NCBI GenBank assembly: GCA_910586825.1
Contig: CAJUJF010000008.1
Coordinates: 20,211 to 84,210 of the forward strand
Origin: an uncultured Christensenellaceae bacterium
Lineage (GTDB): Bacteria; Bacillota; Clostridia; Christensenellales; Borkfalkiaceae
DNA: 64,000 nucleotides
Direction of reading: 5' to 3'
Position numbers and translations under genes: made by a program. Positions 27,384 to 36,693 of this stretch are shown piece by piece. How positions within the stretch are numbered: position 1 is the stretch's first letter; every line of letters starts with the position of its first letter. Under the pieces are notes generated by a model, which saw nothing but the letters and a program-made list of their open reading frames with translations, was not told where the DNA came from and did no database searches.

Positions 27384-28298
27384 ATGAAAGTGAAAAAGGC
27401 ATTGTCAATCGCGCTGCGGATCCTTCCGTTTTTATTGATCGCGGCAATTTTATGCTGTCTGTTGTTGTATCCGCGCGGCGAAACGGTTTCGAAAGAAAAT
27501 AAACGCGTCGTTCGCGTTTGGAATGTGGATACCTTCGAGGGGGGAAAGGGGTCGCGAACAGCATTCTTACGGAACGCCGCGCGCATTACGGAGAAAAAAC
27601 GCGGCGGCGTATACTATCTGATCACCTCGTATACTCTCGACGGCGCGACGGCGGCGTTCGAAAAAGGGGAAAGTCCCGACATGCTCTCTTTCGGGATCGG
27701 GCTTTCCGCGTATGCGGAAAACAGTTTGCCGCTATCGCGAAAGTTCGCGGGCGGCAACACGGAATCCGGCTGTCTTGCCTATCCGTGGTGCCGCGGAAGC
27801 TATTATCTGTTTTCGCTGTCCGAGGACTTTTCCGCGTCGGGCGAGACGGTGATTTCCAAAGGCGGCAACAATCTGAGCGAAGTCGCGGCGGCTTACGCGG
27901 GGATCAACGGCAGTTTTGCCGAATCAACTGCGGCGTACGTCGAATTTTTAAACGGACATTACCGCTATCTGCTCGGCACCCAGCGCGACGAATGCAGATT
28001 TTCCGCGCGCGGCGTTACGGTCTATTCGCAGGAGCTGCCCGAATACTGCGATTTGTATCAGTATATTTCCGTTCTTTCCCGCGAAAAAAGGGAGGACTGC
28101 GACGCGTTCGTCGATACGCTTCTTTCTAATGACGTACAAACTACGTTGAGCCGTATCGGCATGTATCCCGTAAACGGTGGGAACGCAAAGCGTACGGTAA
28201 GCGTTTTTTCCGACCGTGAATCGCTCAGAAAACTTGCGGAAAGCGCGAGCGGCGGGATCGCGGGAAATTTTCTTGATAAATATCTGAAATTTATTTGA
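27384..28298 (+). CDS. Membrane-anchored solute-binding-like protein
   Basis: 304-residue protein. The N-terminal basic stretch and one transmembrane segment (ALSIALRILPFLLIAAILCCLLLYP, about 5-29) act as signal or anchor. The rest resembles family 1 extracellular solute-binding proteins: VVRVWNVDTFEGGKGSRTAFLRNAARI at the start of the first lobe and FEKGESPDMLSFGIGL. No transporter partner is adjacent, so a sensory or structural role is as likely as uptake. No Shine-Dalgarno precedes ATG; TAAAAT ends 5 nt upstream. The stop overlaps the murB promoter. Confidence 0.6.
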   Translation: MKVKKALSIALRILPFLLIAAILCCLLLYPRGETVSKENKRVVRVWNVDTFEGGKGSRTAFLRNAARITEKKRGGVYYLITSYTLDGATAAFEKGESPDMLSFGIGLSAYAENSLPLSRKFAGGNTESGCLAYPWCRGSYYLFSLSEDFSASGETVISKGGNNLSEVAAAYAGINGSFAESTAAYVEFLNGHYRYLLGTQRDECRFSARGVTVYSQELPEYCDLYQYISVLSREKREDCDAFVDTLLSNDVQTTLSRIGMYPVNGGNAKRTVSVFSDRESLRKLAESASGGIAGNFLDKYLKFI

Positions 28299-28323
28299 AA
28301 TCGATCAAGAAATGTGGTACAAT
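28294..28323 (+). promoter_or_regulatory. Sigma-A promoter of murB
   Basis: TTGAAA (28295-28300), 17-nt spacer, TACAAT (28318-28323), 16 nt before GTG. Confidence 0.65.
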
Positions 28324-28339
28324 ATAAGGAGAATTTATC

Positions 28340-29236
28340 GTGGATTTTTTCGCGGTTTTTGCAGAAAGGTTTCCGGAATCGTCTCTTGAAAGAGAATTTT
28401 CCTTTGCGGCGCATACGACCATCGGTTGCGGCGGAAAGGCGGCTGTCGCCGCGTCTCCGGCTTCGACGGAGGAATGCGCGGAAATGCTGTCGTTTTTAAA
28501 AACCTGCGGGATTCCGTATTGTTTTCTCGGCGCGGGCGCGAATGTTTTGCCGTCCGACGAAGATTTCGACGGCATCGTCTTCCGGTTTCATCGGTTAAAT
28601 CGCCTCTATTGCATGGGCGCGACGGTGTACGCGGGCGCGGGCGTCAGCGGAAGCGGGCTTGTCAGTTTCGCGCGGGAACAGGATCTGAGCGGTTTTGAAA
28701 AGTTCGCGGGGATCCCGATGACCGTCGGAGGCGGAATCGCCATGAACGCGGGAATCGCCGACGGGCATTTTTCCGATCTCGTAGAACGCGTCGTCGGAAT
28801 CGAGCAGGGGAAGATCAGAACTTTCACGCTTGCGGAATGCGATTATGCCGAAAAGCACAGTGTATTTTTAAGCGGGATTGCGGTAACGGGCGCGTATCTT
28901 CGCGGCTGTGAGAGTTTTCGGGAACAAATCGACAGCAACCTCTGCTATTACAGAAAACGACGGGAGCACCTTCCCAAAGGCCGAAGCATGGGCTGTACCT
29001 TTGTCAATCCCGACGGGAAGTCGGCAGGAGAGCTGATCGACCGTTGCGGCTTGAAAGGGATTCGCATCGGCGGAGCGCGCGTTTCCGAACGGCATGCAAA
29101 TTTTATCATCAACGAGGGCGGTACAGCGAACGACGTTGCCCGTTTAATCGAAACGATCAAGCGGGAAGTCGAAGCGCAGACCGGAATCATATTGCGGGAG
29201 GAAATCCAAAGGCTCCCGCGAGGTTCACAGCATTAG
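28340..29236 (+). CDS. murB: UDP-N-acetylenolpyruvoylglucosamine reductase
   Basis: 298-residue FAD enzyme that makes UDP-MurNAc for peptidoglycan. FAD-binding segments: HTTIGCGGKA near 27, FLGAGANVL near 66, GIPMTVGGGIAMNAGIA near 124. Substrate side: YYRKRREHLP near 208 and the MGCTFVNPDG loop (Ser replaced by Cys/Thr context typical of type II), with RIGGARVSERHANFIIN near the C-terminus. GTG start with AAGGAG. First gene of murB-PHP-whiA-dnaE. Confidence 0.95.
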   Translation: MDFFAVFAERFPESSLEREFSFAAHTTIGCGGKAAVAASPASTEECAEMLSFLKTCGIPYCFLGAGANVLPSDEDFDGIVFRFHRLNRLYCMGATVYAGAGVSGSGLVSFAREQDLSGFEKFAGIPMTVGGGIAMNAGIADGHFSDLVERVVGIEQGKIRTFTLAECDYAEKHSVFLSGIAVTGAYLRGCESFREQIDSNLCYYRKRREHLPKGRSMGCTFVNPDGKSAGELIDRCGLKGIRIGGARVSERHANFIINEGGTANDVARLIETIKREVEAQTGIILREEIQRLPRGSQH

Positions 29237-29268
29237 GATACATAGACTGCGAACGAAGAGAGGCAAAG

Positions 29269-30042
29269 ATGGAACTTACGGCAGATTACCATACGCACAC
29301 CGTATACTCGGACGGCGACAATACGATTATGGAAAATGCGGAACAGGCGAAAAAAGTCGGCCTGCGCGAAATTGCGATCACGGAACACGGATTTTCGCAT
29401 ATCTGGTTCGGGATCCGCAGAAAACAAATGCCGCAATTTATACGCGAAATCCGCGAAGCGGAACGGGTCACCGGCGTAAGAACGCTCGTCGGGATCGAGA
29501 GCAACATCCGCGGCAAGTCGGGTTTGTGCGATCTTACGGAAAAAGATTACGAGAATTTCGACGTATATCTCGCGGGGATCCACGTCTGCATTTATTTCGA
29601 CAAATACGCCGACCGTAAAATCGGCTGGGGAAGCTGGATGCGTTCCAAAATGCATATCAAACCCTCAAAAAGCCTGATCCGTTATACGACGGAGGCGTAT
29701 ATCAACACCGTAAAGAAAAATCCGATCGACGTTTTGACGCACGTGAACTATCTCTGCTGGTCCGATGCCGTAGAGGTTGCGAAGTGTTGCCGAGATTACG
29801 GAACGTATATGGAGATCAGCTCCAAGAAACAGCACTTGACGGACGAAGAACTTGCCGCGGTCGCGGATACAGGCGTCCGGTTCGTCATCAATTCGGACGC
29901 GCACTATATCGAACGGATCGGCGAACTGAAATTGGCGGAAGAGCAGATCAAACGGGTCGGCATTCCCCTTGACAGGATCGACAATATCGACGGAAGACTG
30001 CCGAATTTCCGTTTCGCAGAATATAAAAAGCACCATTGCTGA
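29269..30042 (+). CDS. PHP-domain phosphoesterase (YcdX/HisJ-like)
   Basis: 257-residue PHP-family metal-dependent phosphoesterase: ADYHTHTVYSDGDNT (residues 4-18) supplies the first metal ligands, ITEHG near 41, GIESNIRG near 79, LAGIHVCIYF, and late INSDAHY near 207. Single-domain, as in YcdX. The start at 29269 has AGAGAGG. In Firmicutes this gene often sits between murB and whiA together with rapZ and yvcK; here those two are absent from the gap. Confidence 0.88.
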   Translation: MELTADYHTHTVYSDGDNTIMENAEQAKKVGLREIAITEHGFSHIWFGIRRKQMPQFIREIREAERVTGVRTLVGIESNIRGKSGLCDLTEKDYENFDVYLAGIHVCIYFDKYADRKIGWGSWMRSKMHIKPSKSLIRYTTEAYINTVKKNPIDVLTHVNYLCWSDAVEVAKCCRDYGTYMEISSKKQHLTDEELAAVADTGVRFVINSDAHYIERIGELKLAEEQIKRVGIPLDRIDNIDGRLPNFRFAEYKKHHC

Positions 30043-30049
30043 GGATACC

Positions 30050-30967
30050 GTGGCTAACTTCACGCACGACGTAAAACGAGATTTTTTGCAGGAATTTCCT
30101 GAGAGTAAGGATACCTGCGCGGCGGCGCTTTCCGCGCTTCTGAATACGGCGGGATATCGGTCTCAGCAGGGCGACGTCGTATTCGTAAGCGAGAACGAGT
30201 GCGTCGCGGAGTTTTTTTTACGTTTAACGGAAGTTTTCGCCGTACGGGCAGAACTCTGGACCGCAGCGCACGATCCGAAGCGCCAAAAGGACAAGCTCAC
30301 TTTTTTTTGCGCGGGAGAAGAGGCGAAACGCCTGCTCCTTTTCGCGTCCCCCGAAACGGGCGCGTTTCGGTTTGCGGAAGCGGACGACACCGCGCTTGCT
30401 TATCTGCGCGCGGCGTTTCTCGGCGGGGGAAGCTGTACGCTTCCCCGCGGCGGCGCAAAGACGGGGTATCATCTCGAATTTTCGTTTTCCGGACTTGAAC
30501 AGGCGGAGAGTTTTTGCGAAGTTCTCGAAACCTTTCAACTGTTCGGCAAAGTGTGTAAGCGCGGCGACCGCTTTGTGGTCTACTTGAAAAGCAGGGAAGC
30601 CATCAGCGATTTTCTTTCGGTATCCGGCGCAAACGCCGCGTTGAAACGCTTTGAAGAGGTTTCCGCCGAGCGGGAAGAGAGCAATCGGTTCAACCGCGTG
30701 AGTAATTGCTTTGCGGGCAACGCCGACAGATCCGCCATCGCGAGCGCAGGGCAGATCGTCGCGTTGGTCGAAATGCAGCACGAAACCGGATTTCTCGGAC
30801 TCTCCGACGAATTGCTCGAAACGGCGCGGACGCGGATCGAGAACCCGACCCTGTCGCTTTCGGAACTGTCGCTCAGACTCGGCGTTTCGAAGAGCTGTCT
30901 GAACCACCGTTTGCGCAAACTGATGCGGCTTGCGCAACAGATTAAAGATCCACACGAGAGGAATTGA
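30050..30967 (+). CDS. whiA: WhiA, DNA-binding cell-division regulator
   Basis: 305-residue WhiA. The N-terminal LAGLIDADG-like domain (FTHDVKRDFLQ..., YLRAAFLGGGSCTLP near 125-140, GYHLEFSF) is followed by the C-terminal HTH (LSLSELSLRLGVSKSCLNHRLRKLM near 263-290). In Bacillus WhiA affects division and chromosome segregation, not transcription alone. GTG start at 30050 with GAGG; the PHP gene ends 8 nt upstream and dnaE starts 2 nt downstream. Confidence 0.93.
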   Translation: MANFTHDVKRDFLQEFPESKDTCAAALSALLNTAGYRSQQGDVVFVSENECVAEFFLRLTEVFAVRAELWTAAHDPKRQKDKLTFFCAGEEAKRLLLFASPETGAFRFAEADDTALAYLRAAFLGGGSCTLPRGGAKTGYHLEFSFSGLEQAESFCEVLETFQLFGKVCKRGDRFVVYLKSREAISDFLSVSGANAALKRFEEVSAEREESNRFNRVSNCFAGNADRSAIASAGQIVALVEMQHETGFLGLSDELLETARTRIENPTLSLSELSLRLGVSKSCLNHRLRKLMRLAQQIKDPHERN

Positions 30968-30968
30968 T

Positions 30969-33900
30969 ATGACCGATTTCGTACATCTTCACCTGCATAC
31001 GGAGTACAGTTTGCTTGACGGCGCCGCAAAGGTAGACGATCTTGTCAAGCACTGCAAAGAGAACGGAATCGACGCCGTGGCGGTTACCGACCACGGAAAC
31101 ATGTATACCTCCCTTCGGTTTGCCGAAAAATGCAAAAAGAACAAAATCAAAGCGATCATCGGCTGTGAATTCTACGTCGTCGACGATTATCGCAAACGCA
31201 TCGATCAGCACGCGGATCACCTGATCCTTCTCGCAAAAAACAAAGCCGGTTACATCAACCTCGTTCAGCTCGACTCCCTTGCGTTCGTCGATGGATATTA
31301 TTACCGCCCGCGGATCGATTACAACGTATTGAAAGAACATACCGACGGGGTCATCTGTCTTTCGGCGTGTCTTGCCGGCAGGATCCCGCGCTTTCTCATG
31401 GCGGGGGAATACGAAGAGGCGAAAGAATTCGCGCTCTCCATGAAAGCGGCGTTCGGCGAAGATTTTTATATCGAAATTCAGGATCACGGGATTCCCGAAC
31501 AGAAACAGATTTTACCGCTTCTCGTCAAACTCGCGCGTGAAACGGATATTCAGCTCGTTGCGACGAACGACGTGCATTACCTCAAAAAAGAGGATTGGGA
31601 GATGCAGGACGTGCTGATGTGCATTCAGACGAAGCGCACGTTGGACGATCCTACCCGTATGAAAATGCAGACGCACGAATTTTACATGAAGTCGGGCGAC
31701 GAAATGGCGGCGCTGTTTCCGAATCTTCCGGAGGCGATTTCGAACACCCGCGTGATCGCGAATAAGATATCCGACACGGACACGCCGTTTCATCTGAAAG
31801 ACGACGGTTCGCCCGTCTACGATAAGTCCCTGATCCCGCTCTATACGGCGGACGACGGCACACCTTCGCCGGAATTTTTGAGAAGACTTACCGAAGAGGG
31901 GCTTCCCAAGCGTTACGGCGTCGTTACGGAAGAGATCAAAGCGCGCGCGGAATACGAACTCGGCGTCATCATTAAAATGGGCTTTGCCGATTACTTCCTG
32001 ATCGTTTGGGATTATATTAACTGGTCGCGCATGAACGACATTCCCGTCGGTCCCGGCCGCGGGTCGGGCGTCGGCAGCATCGTCGCCTACGCCATCGGGA
32101 TTACGAACGTCGATCCCTTGCGGTATGATTTGCTCTTCGAGCGTTTCTTGAATCCGGACCGCGTGTCGATGCCGGACTTCGACGTCGATTTCTGCACCGA
32201 CCGCCGCGCGGAAACGATCGAATACGTCCGCCGCAGATATCATCCCGAAAACGTCGCGCAGATCGTCACGTTCGGAACGTTGGCGTCCCGCGCCGTCATC
32301 AAAGACGTGGGGCGGGTCATGCGCGTGCCGTATGCGGAAACCGATCGCGTTACCAAACTCATGGACGGAAAATCGAGTATTCGCGAACTGCTCGGGCTCA
32401 ATCTCGAAAAGTGCCGCAAAGCGGTTGCCGAAACCGAACACGATCCCGACAAGCACGACGAAGCGTTGAAAAAACTCTCCGATCAGGAGGGGAAGAGAAA
32501 CGCGGAATTCATTGAAATATACGAATCGGACGAAACACTGAAACGCGTGATCGACATGGGACTGCGGCTTGAAGGCATGCCGCGCCAGACGGGCATGCAT
32601 GCCGCAGGCGTCGTTATATGCAGTAAACGGATTTCGGACAACGTGCCGCTTTCGCGGAACGGAGAGGATATCACGACGCAGTTCGACATGAAGGAAGTCG
32701 AATCCATCGGCATGCTGAAAATGGACTTCCTTGCGTTGACGACGCTCACCGATATCAAAAAGACGCTCGACTATATTTACGAGGACACGGGGAATAAGAT
32801 CGAATTCGGTCAGGAGTGCGACGATCCCAAAGCTTACGAACTGATTTCGGACGGGGATACCGACGCGGTGTTCCAGTTGGAACAAGGCGGCATGAAGCGT
32901 TTCATGAAACAGTTGCAGCCCAACTGTCTCGAAGATCTGATCGCGGGAATTTCGCTGTACCGTCCTGGTCCCATGGACTTCATTCCGAATTATCTCAAAA
33001 ACCGAAGCGATCCCGCGCATATCCGTTATCTGACCCCGCTTCTGAAACCGATCCTCGAAAAGACGTACGGCGTTATCATCTATCAGGAACAGGTCATGCA
33101 GATCTTCCAGAACCTCGCCGGTTACTCTTTGGGTCAGGCGGACCTCGTACGCCGCGCGATGGCGAAAAAACACCGTTCCGAACTGATGGCGCAAAAAGAC
33201 AAGTTCATCTACGGAGATATCGACAAAGGAGGGAACATCAGCGGTTGTCAGGCGCACGGAATTCCGCCCGAAGTGAGTTCGGAACTCTTTGCGCAGATGG
33301 AAAGTTTCGCCTCTTACGCGTTTAACAAATCGCACGCCGCCGCGTACGCCGTCGTAACGTACCAGACCGCTTATCTGAAAAAGTATTACCCCAAGGAATT
33401 CCTCGCGGGCGTACTCAACAACCGTATTACCAAAATCGAAGAGATCTCCAAGTACATCGTGTACATGAAAGAGAAGAATATCAAAGCGTACCCGCCCGAC
33501 GTAAACCGTTCGAAGGCATTTTTCTCCGTCGAAGGGGACGGGCTTCGGTTCGGGTTATGCGCGCTTCGCGGCGTGGGCGTCGGGGCAATGGACGCGGTGA
33601 TCGAAGAGCGGGAGACGAACGGTAAATTCAAAGATTTTTCCGACTTTTTAATGCGCTGTACCAAATACATCAATAAGCGCATGGTGGAGAGTCTCATATT
33701 TGCGGGCGCGTTCGACAGCATGGGGCAATCCCGCTCGCAGTATGCGGCGGTATACGAAGAGATCATGCGGCGCATTGCGGGGATCGAGAAACAGAAAGCC
33801 AGCGCGCAAATGTCTCTCTTCGGAGATATTATCGAAGACGAAGCGCCGATCATCGATTATCCCGCGATTCCTGAATGGGATACCGACGAACTGCTCTCCC

Positions 33901-34553
33901 GCGAAAAGTCCGTTCTCGGCGTATACGTAAGCGGGCATCCGTTCGGTGCATACGCGCAGTATTTCAGCAACTGTTCTTTCCATACCGGTAAGCTCGCCGA
34001 TTACGAGGAAGACGAAGAAACGGGCGACAGAGTTTACCAGCAGATCAAAAGCGGGGATGCCGTCACTATGGGGGGGATCGTCGCGGGCGTCAAACGGATC
34101 AATACGCGGGCGGGCGCAACAATGGCGTTTATCACGGTCGAAGATCTCTACGGAAGCATCGAGTGCGTCGCTTTCCCGCGGGTCTATGAAAAGATCAAAC
34201 CGTTTTTGGGGCAGGATACCGTCGTTAAACTTTCGGGCAAATTGGATATTCCCGCGGAGAAGCTTCCCGTGATCGTGGTGGACAATCTGGAAGAGTTCCG
34301 CCTTCCCGAAAATACGGCGCCGCAGACGGGCGCGCAGCCGCAGGAAAAGGAAAAAGTGCTCTGGCTGGACGCGCGCAATCTTCCGGACGATGAATTCGAA
34401 GAACTGCTCGACGTGATCGAAGGCTATGCGGGGAGTATGAAAACCAAGATTCTGCATGATGGAAAGCGTTTTGAGTTCTCCGTAAATCCTTCCCGCGCGT
34501 TTCTTGCGGAAATTCGCACCTTCCTGCCCGAAGAATGTGTGAAAATCGTATAA
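30969..34553 (+). CDS. dnaE: DNA polymerase III alpha subunit, DnaE
   Basis: 1194-residue C-family polymerase. N-terminal PHP domain (FVHLHLHTEYSLLDGAAK, VTDHGNM), palm with GPGRGSGVGSIVAYAIGITNVDPLRYDLLFERFLNP and the catalytic PDFDVDF near 405, then fingers (QTGMHAAGVVI, SLYRPGPMDFIPNYL), tandem HhH and an OB domain (GDAVTMGGIVAGVKRI near 1020). This is DnaE, not PolC, since no 3'-5' exonuclease insert is present. Start at 30969 with AGAGGA. Last gene of its operon. Confidence 0.96.
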   Translation: MTDFVHLHLHTEYSLLDGAAKVDDLVKHCKENGIDAVAVTDHGNMYTSLRFAEKCKKNKIKAIIGCEFYVVDDYRKRIDQHADHLILLAKNKAGYINLVQLDSLAFVDGYYYRPRIDYNVLKEHTDGVICLSACLAGRIPRFLMAGEYEEAKEFALSMKAAFGEDFYIEIQDHGIPEQKQILPLLVKLARETDIQLVATNDVHYLKKEDWEMQDVLMCIQTKRTLDDPTRMKMQTHEFYMKSGDEMAALFPNLPEAISNTRVIANKISDTDTPFHLKDDGSPVYDKSLIPLYTADDGTPSPEFLRRLTEEGLPKRYGVVTEEIKARAEYELGVIIKMGFADYFLIVWDYINWSRMNDIPVGPGRGSGVGSIVAYAIGITNVDPLRYDLLFERFLNPDRVSMPDFDVDFCTDRRAETIEYVRRRYHPENVAQIVTFGTLASRAVIKDVGRVMRVPYAETDRVTKLMDGKSSIRELLGLNLEKCRKAVAETEHDPDKHDEALKKLSDQEGKRNAEFIEIYESDETLKRVIDMGLRLEGMPRQTGMHAAGVVICSKRISDNVPLSRNGEDITTQFDMKEVESIGMLKMDFLALTTLTDIKKTLDYIYEDTGNKIEFGQECDDPKAYELISDGDTDAVFQLEQGGMKRFMKQLQPNCLEDLIAGISLYRPGPMDFIPNYLKNRSDPAHIRYLTPLLKPILEKTYGVIIYQEQVMQIFQNLAGYSLGQADLVRRAMAKKHRSELMAQKDKFIYGDIDKGGNISGCQAHGIPPEVSSELFAQMESFASYAFNKSHAAAYAVVTYQTAYLKKYYPKEFLAGVLNNRITKIEEISKYIVYMKEKNIKAYPPDVNRSKAFFSVEGDGLRFGLCALRGVGVGAMDAVIEERETNGKFKDFSDFLMRCTKYINKRMVESLIFAGAFDSMGQSRSQYAAVYEEIMRRIAGIEKQKASAQMSLFGDIIEDEAPIIDYPAIPEWDTDELLSREKSVLGVYVSGHPFGAYAQYFSNCSFHTGKLADYEEDEETGDRVYQQIKSGDAVTMGGIVAGVKRINTRAGATMAFITVEDLYGSIECVAFPRVYEKIKPFLGQDTVVKLSGKLDIPAEKLPVIVVDNLEEFRLPENTAPQTGAQPQEKEKVLWLDARNLPDDEFEELLDVIEGYAGSMKTKILHDGKRFEFSVNPSRAFLAEIRTFLPEECVKIV

Positions 34554-34590
34554 ATCCAAGGATAAAATTGTTTCCTTTTTCGGATTATTC

Positions 34591-34599
34591 TGCTATAAT
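34591..34599 (+). promoter_or_regulatory. Extended -10 promoter of pfkA
   Basis: TGCTATAAT (TGnTATAAT) 34 nt before the ATG; the -35 is poor. Confidence 0.5.
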
Positions 34600-34632
34600 A
34601 ATTAAGATAGAATCATCGGAGGAGTTGATGAG

Positions 34633-35595
34633 ATGAAACGGATCGGATTATTGACGAGTGGGGGCGACGCTCCCGGAATGAACGCGGCAATCCGCGCGGT
34701 CGTTCGTACGGCAATTTATTTCGGTATGGAAGTATACGGGATCGAACGGGGATATTCCGGTTTGATCGAAGACAAAATGATGTCGATGGAAATGCGCAGC
34801 GTTTCCGACATCGTTCAGCGCGGAGGCACGCTGTTGCGTACGGCGCGCTGTCTTGAAATGCTGACGACAGAAGGGCAGAAAAAGGCGGTTTCGACGCTGG
34901 AAAAGCATGGGATCGAAGGCTTGGTCGTCATCGGCGGAGACGGTTCGTTCCGCGGGGCGAAAGCTTTGACCGAGAGTTTCGGGATCCCTACGATCGGAAT
35001 TCCCGGTACGATCGACAACGATCTGCAATATACCGATTATACGCTTGGATTCGACACGGCGGTCAATACCTGTCTCGAAATCATCAACAAGTTGCGTGAC
35101 ACCATGAATTCCCACGAGCGGATCTCCGTCGTGGAAGTTATGGGGCGGCATTGCGGCGATATCGCGCTTTACGCAGGCATTACGTCGGGCGCGGAGATCA
35201 TCGTCGTGCCGGAAATCGCCTATGATATGGACGATATCATTATGCGCATCAACCGTTCCCGTTCGAGCGGAAAACATTCGAACATCATCGTCGTCGCCGA
35301 GGGCGCGACGAATTCGGAAGCTTTCGCAAAACAGTTGCAGGAACTTACGACTTATTCCGTGCGCGCAACCAATATCGGGCACGTCCAACGCGGCGGTTCG
35401 CCTACGATGGCGGACAGAATGCTTGCGGCGCAGTTCGGGAACAAAGCGGTGCGTCTGTTAAAAGACGGGATCGGAAACCGCGTCGTGGGAATCCACAACA
35501 ACGAGATCATCGATATGGATATCATCGAAGCCGTTTCGATGAAAAAGCATTTCAATTACGAATTGTACGAAACCCTGCAAATGATCTCGATGTAA
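34633..35595 (+). CDS. pfkA: ATP-dependent 6-phosphofructokinase
   Basis: 320-residue PfkA, the committed step of glycolysis. ATP site GGDAPGMNAAIR (10-21) and GGDGSFRGA (102-110), catalytic block GIPGTIDNDLQYTDYTLGFDTA near 122-143 (Asp of TIDND), and effector-site residues of the allosteric bacterial form (MGRHCGDIALYAGI, RAGI-like variants). Gly at the 104 position suggests ATP rather than PPi. Own promoter, strong RBS GGAGGAG, and a terminator downstream. Confidence 0.96.
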   Translation: MKRIGLLTSGGDAPGMNAAIRAVVRTAIYFGMEVYGIERGYSGLIEDKMMSMEMRSVSDIVQRGGTLLRTARCLEMLTTEGQKKAVSTLEKHGIEGLVVIGGDGSFRGAKALTESFGIPTIGIPGTIDNDLQYTDYTLGFDTAVNTCLEIINKLRDTMNSHERISVVEVMGRHCGDIALYAGITSGAEIIVVPEIAYDMDDIIMRINRSRSSGKHSNIIVVAEGATNSEAFAKQLQELTTYSVRATNIGHVQRGGSPTMADRMLAAQFGNKAVRLLKDGIGNRVVGIHNNEIIDMDIIEAVSMKKHFNYELYETLQMISM

Positions 35596-35609
35596 CGAGC
35601 TTGAAACAG

Positions 35610-35639
35610 ACCCGCCTTGAAGGGCGGGTTTTGGTTTTT
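35610..35639 (+). terminator. Terminator of pfkA
   Basis: Stem ACCCGCC/GGCGGGT with TTGAAG loop, followed by TTTGGTTTTT. Confidence 0.85.
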
Positions 35640-35683
35640 ATCGGCGAATACGCAAAAAACTACAAAAAATTTCCAAATGGGTA

Positions 35684-35712
35684 TTGAAATTTCCCCGAAA
35701 AAGTAATATAAT
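35684..35712 (+). promoter_or_regulatory. Sigma-A promoter of the PfkB-type kinase gene
   Basis: TTGAAA (35684-35689), 17-nt spacer, TATAAT (35707-35712). Confidence 0.75.
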
Positions 35713-35766
35713 AACTTTGGAAGCGACGGCATAGCTTTTGCCGGGTACTTCCGGAGGACAGGCATC

Positions 35767-36693
35767 ATGATATTAACGGTTTGTATGAGTCCGAGCGTAG
35801 ACGTAACGATAGAACTCGATTCGCTCAACGTCGGAAAAGTGAACGTAGTAAAGAGCAAAACGCTGTCGTTTACGGGAAAAGCTTTAAACGTTGCGATCGG
35901 CGTCGCCAGACTCGGCGCCGACGCGTTTGCAACGGGGTTCATGTATAACGAAAACGGAAACATGTTCGAACAGGCGCTCGACAAAGAAGGGGTTCCTTTC
36001 TCGTTTGTCTGGAACAACGGCAGGGTACGGGAAAATTATAAGTGCATCGATAAAAAGTCCATGCTGACCGAAATCAACGACGTGGGCGGACAGGTAAGCG
36101 AAGAAAAACTCGTCGACCTCTTGCAGATGATCCGTTCGACGTCGATGCGCGCGGACGTCACCGTCATTTCGGGCGGCTTGCCCAGAGGGGTGGGCGCGGA
36201 ATATTATCGGGAACTCTTCCGCGCGGTCGATTCGCGTTCTTTGAGAATCGCGGATACCGAAGGGACGAAACTGTTCGCCGCGCTCGAAGCGGAAATCGAT
36301 CTCGTCAAACCGAATATCGACGAGCTGGAACAGACGCTCGGTCGGGAATTTACCGATAAATCGGAAATTCTTTCCGGATGCCGCGAACTGTTGGATCGCG
36401 GCGCAAAAGCGGTATTGCTTTCTCTCGGAAAAGACGGCGCGATCATTACGAACGGCACCAAGAATTATTATTGCAAGAGCATCAACGTTGCGGTCAATTC
36501 CACCGTGGGCGCAGGCGACGGCATGGTTGCCGCCGCGGCGACGATGATGCAACGCGGCGCCGATCTTTCTGACATTCTGCGCGCGGGCGTTGCCGCCGGT
36601 ACGGCGACTGTCACGACGTTCGGCACGATTTCTTTTACGAAGAATAAATACGACGAGATTTTCGACGGTCTGACCGTTACGGAGTTTCATTGA
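35767..36693 (+). CDS. PfkB-family sugar-phosphate kinase (1-phosphofructokinase-like)
   Basis: 308-residue ribokinase-fold kinase of the FruK/LacC branch. N-terminal MILTVCMSPSVDVTIELDSL, substrate loop GKALNVAIGVARLGADAFATGF near 38, and C-terminal signature NSTVGAGDGMVAAAATMM near 245 with the catalytic Asp. Substrate (fructose-1-P or tagatose-6-P) cannot be fixed; no PTS or fru regulator is adjacent. It follows pfkA but has its own promoter, and overlaps the HD gene in TGATG. Confidence 0.85.
   Translation: MILTVCMSPSVDVTIELDSLNVGKVNVVKSKTLSFTGKALNVAIGVARLGADAFATGFMYNENGNMFEQALDKEGVPFSFVWNNGRVRENYKCIDKKSMLTEINDVGGQVSEEKLVDLLQMIRSTSMRADVTVISGGLPRGVGAEYYRELFRAVDSRSLRIADTEGTKLFAALEAEIDLVKPNIDELEQTLGREFTDKSEILSGCRELLDRGAKAVLLSLGKDGAIITNGTKNYYCKSINVAVNSTVGAGDGMVAAAATMMQRGADLSDILRAGVAAGTATVTTFGTISFTKNKYDEIFDGLTVTEFH

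Noticed and set aside
31512..33335. 607-codon open frame on the minus strand
   Set aside because: Lies inside dnaE, whose motifs are all intact; the frame is open only because of codon bias.
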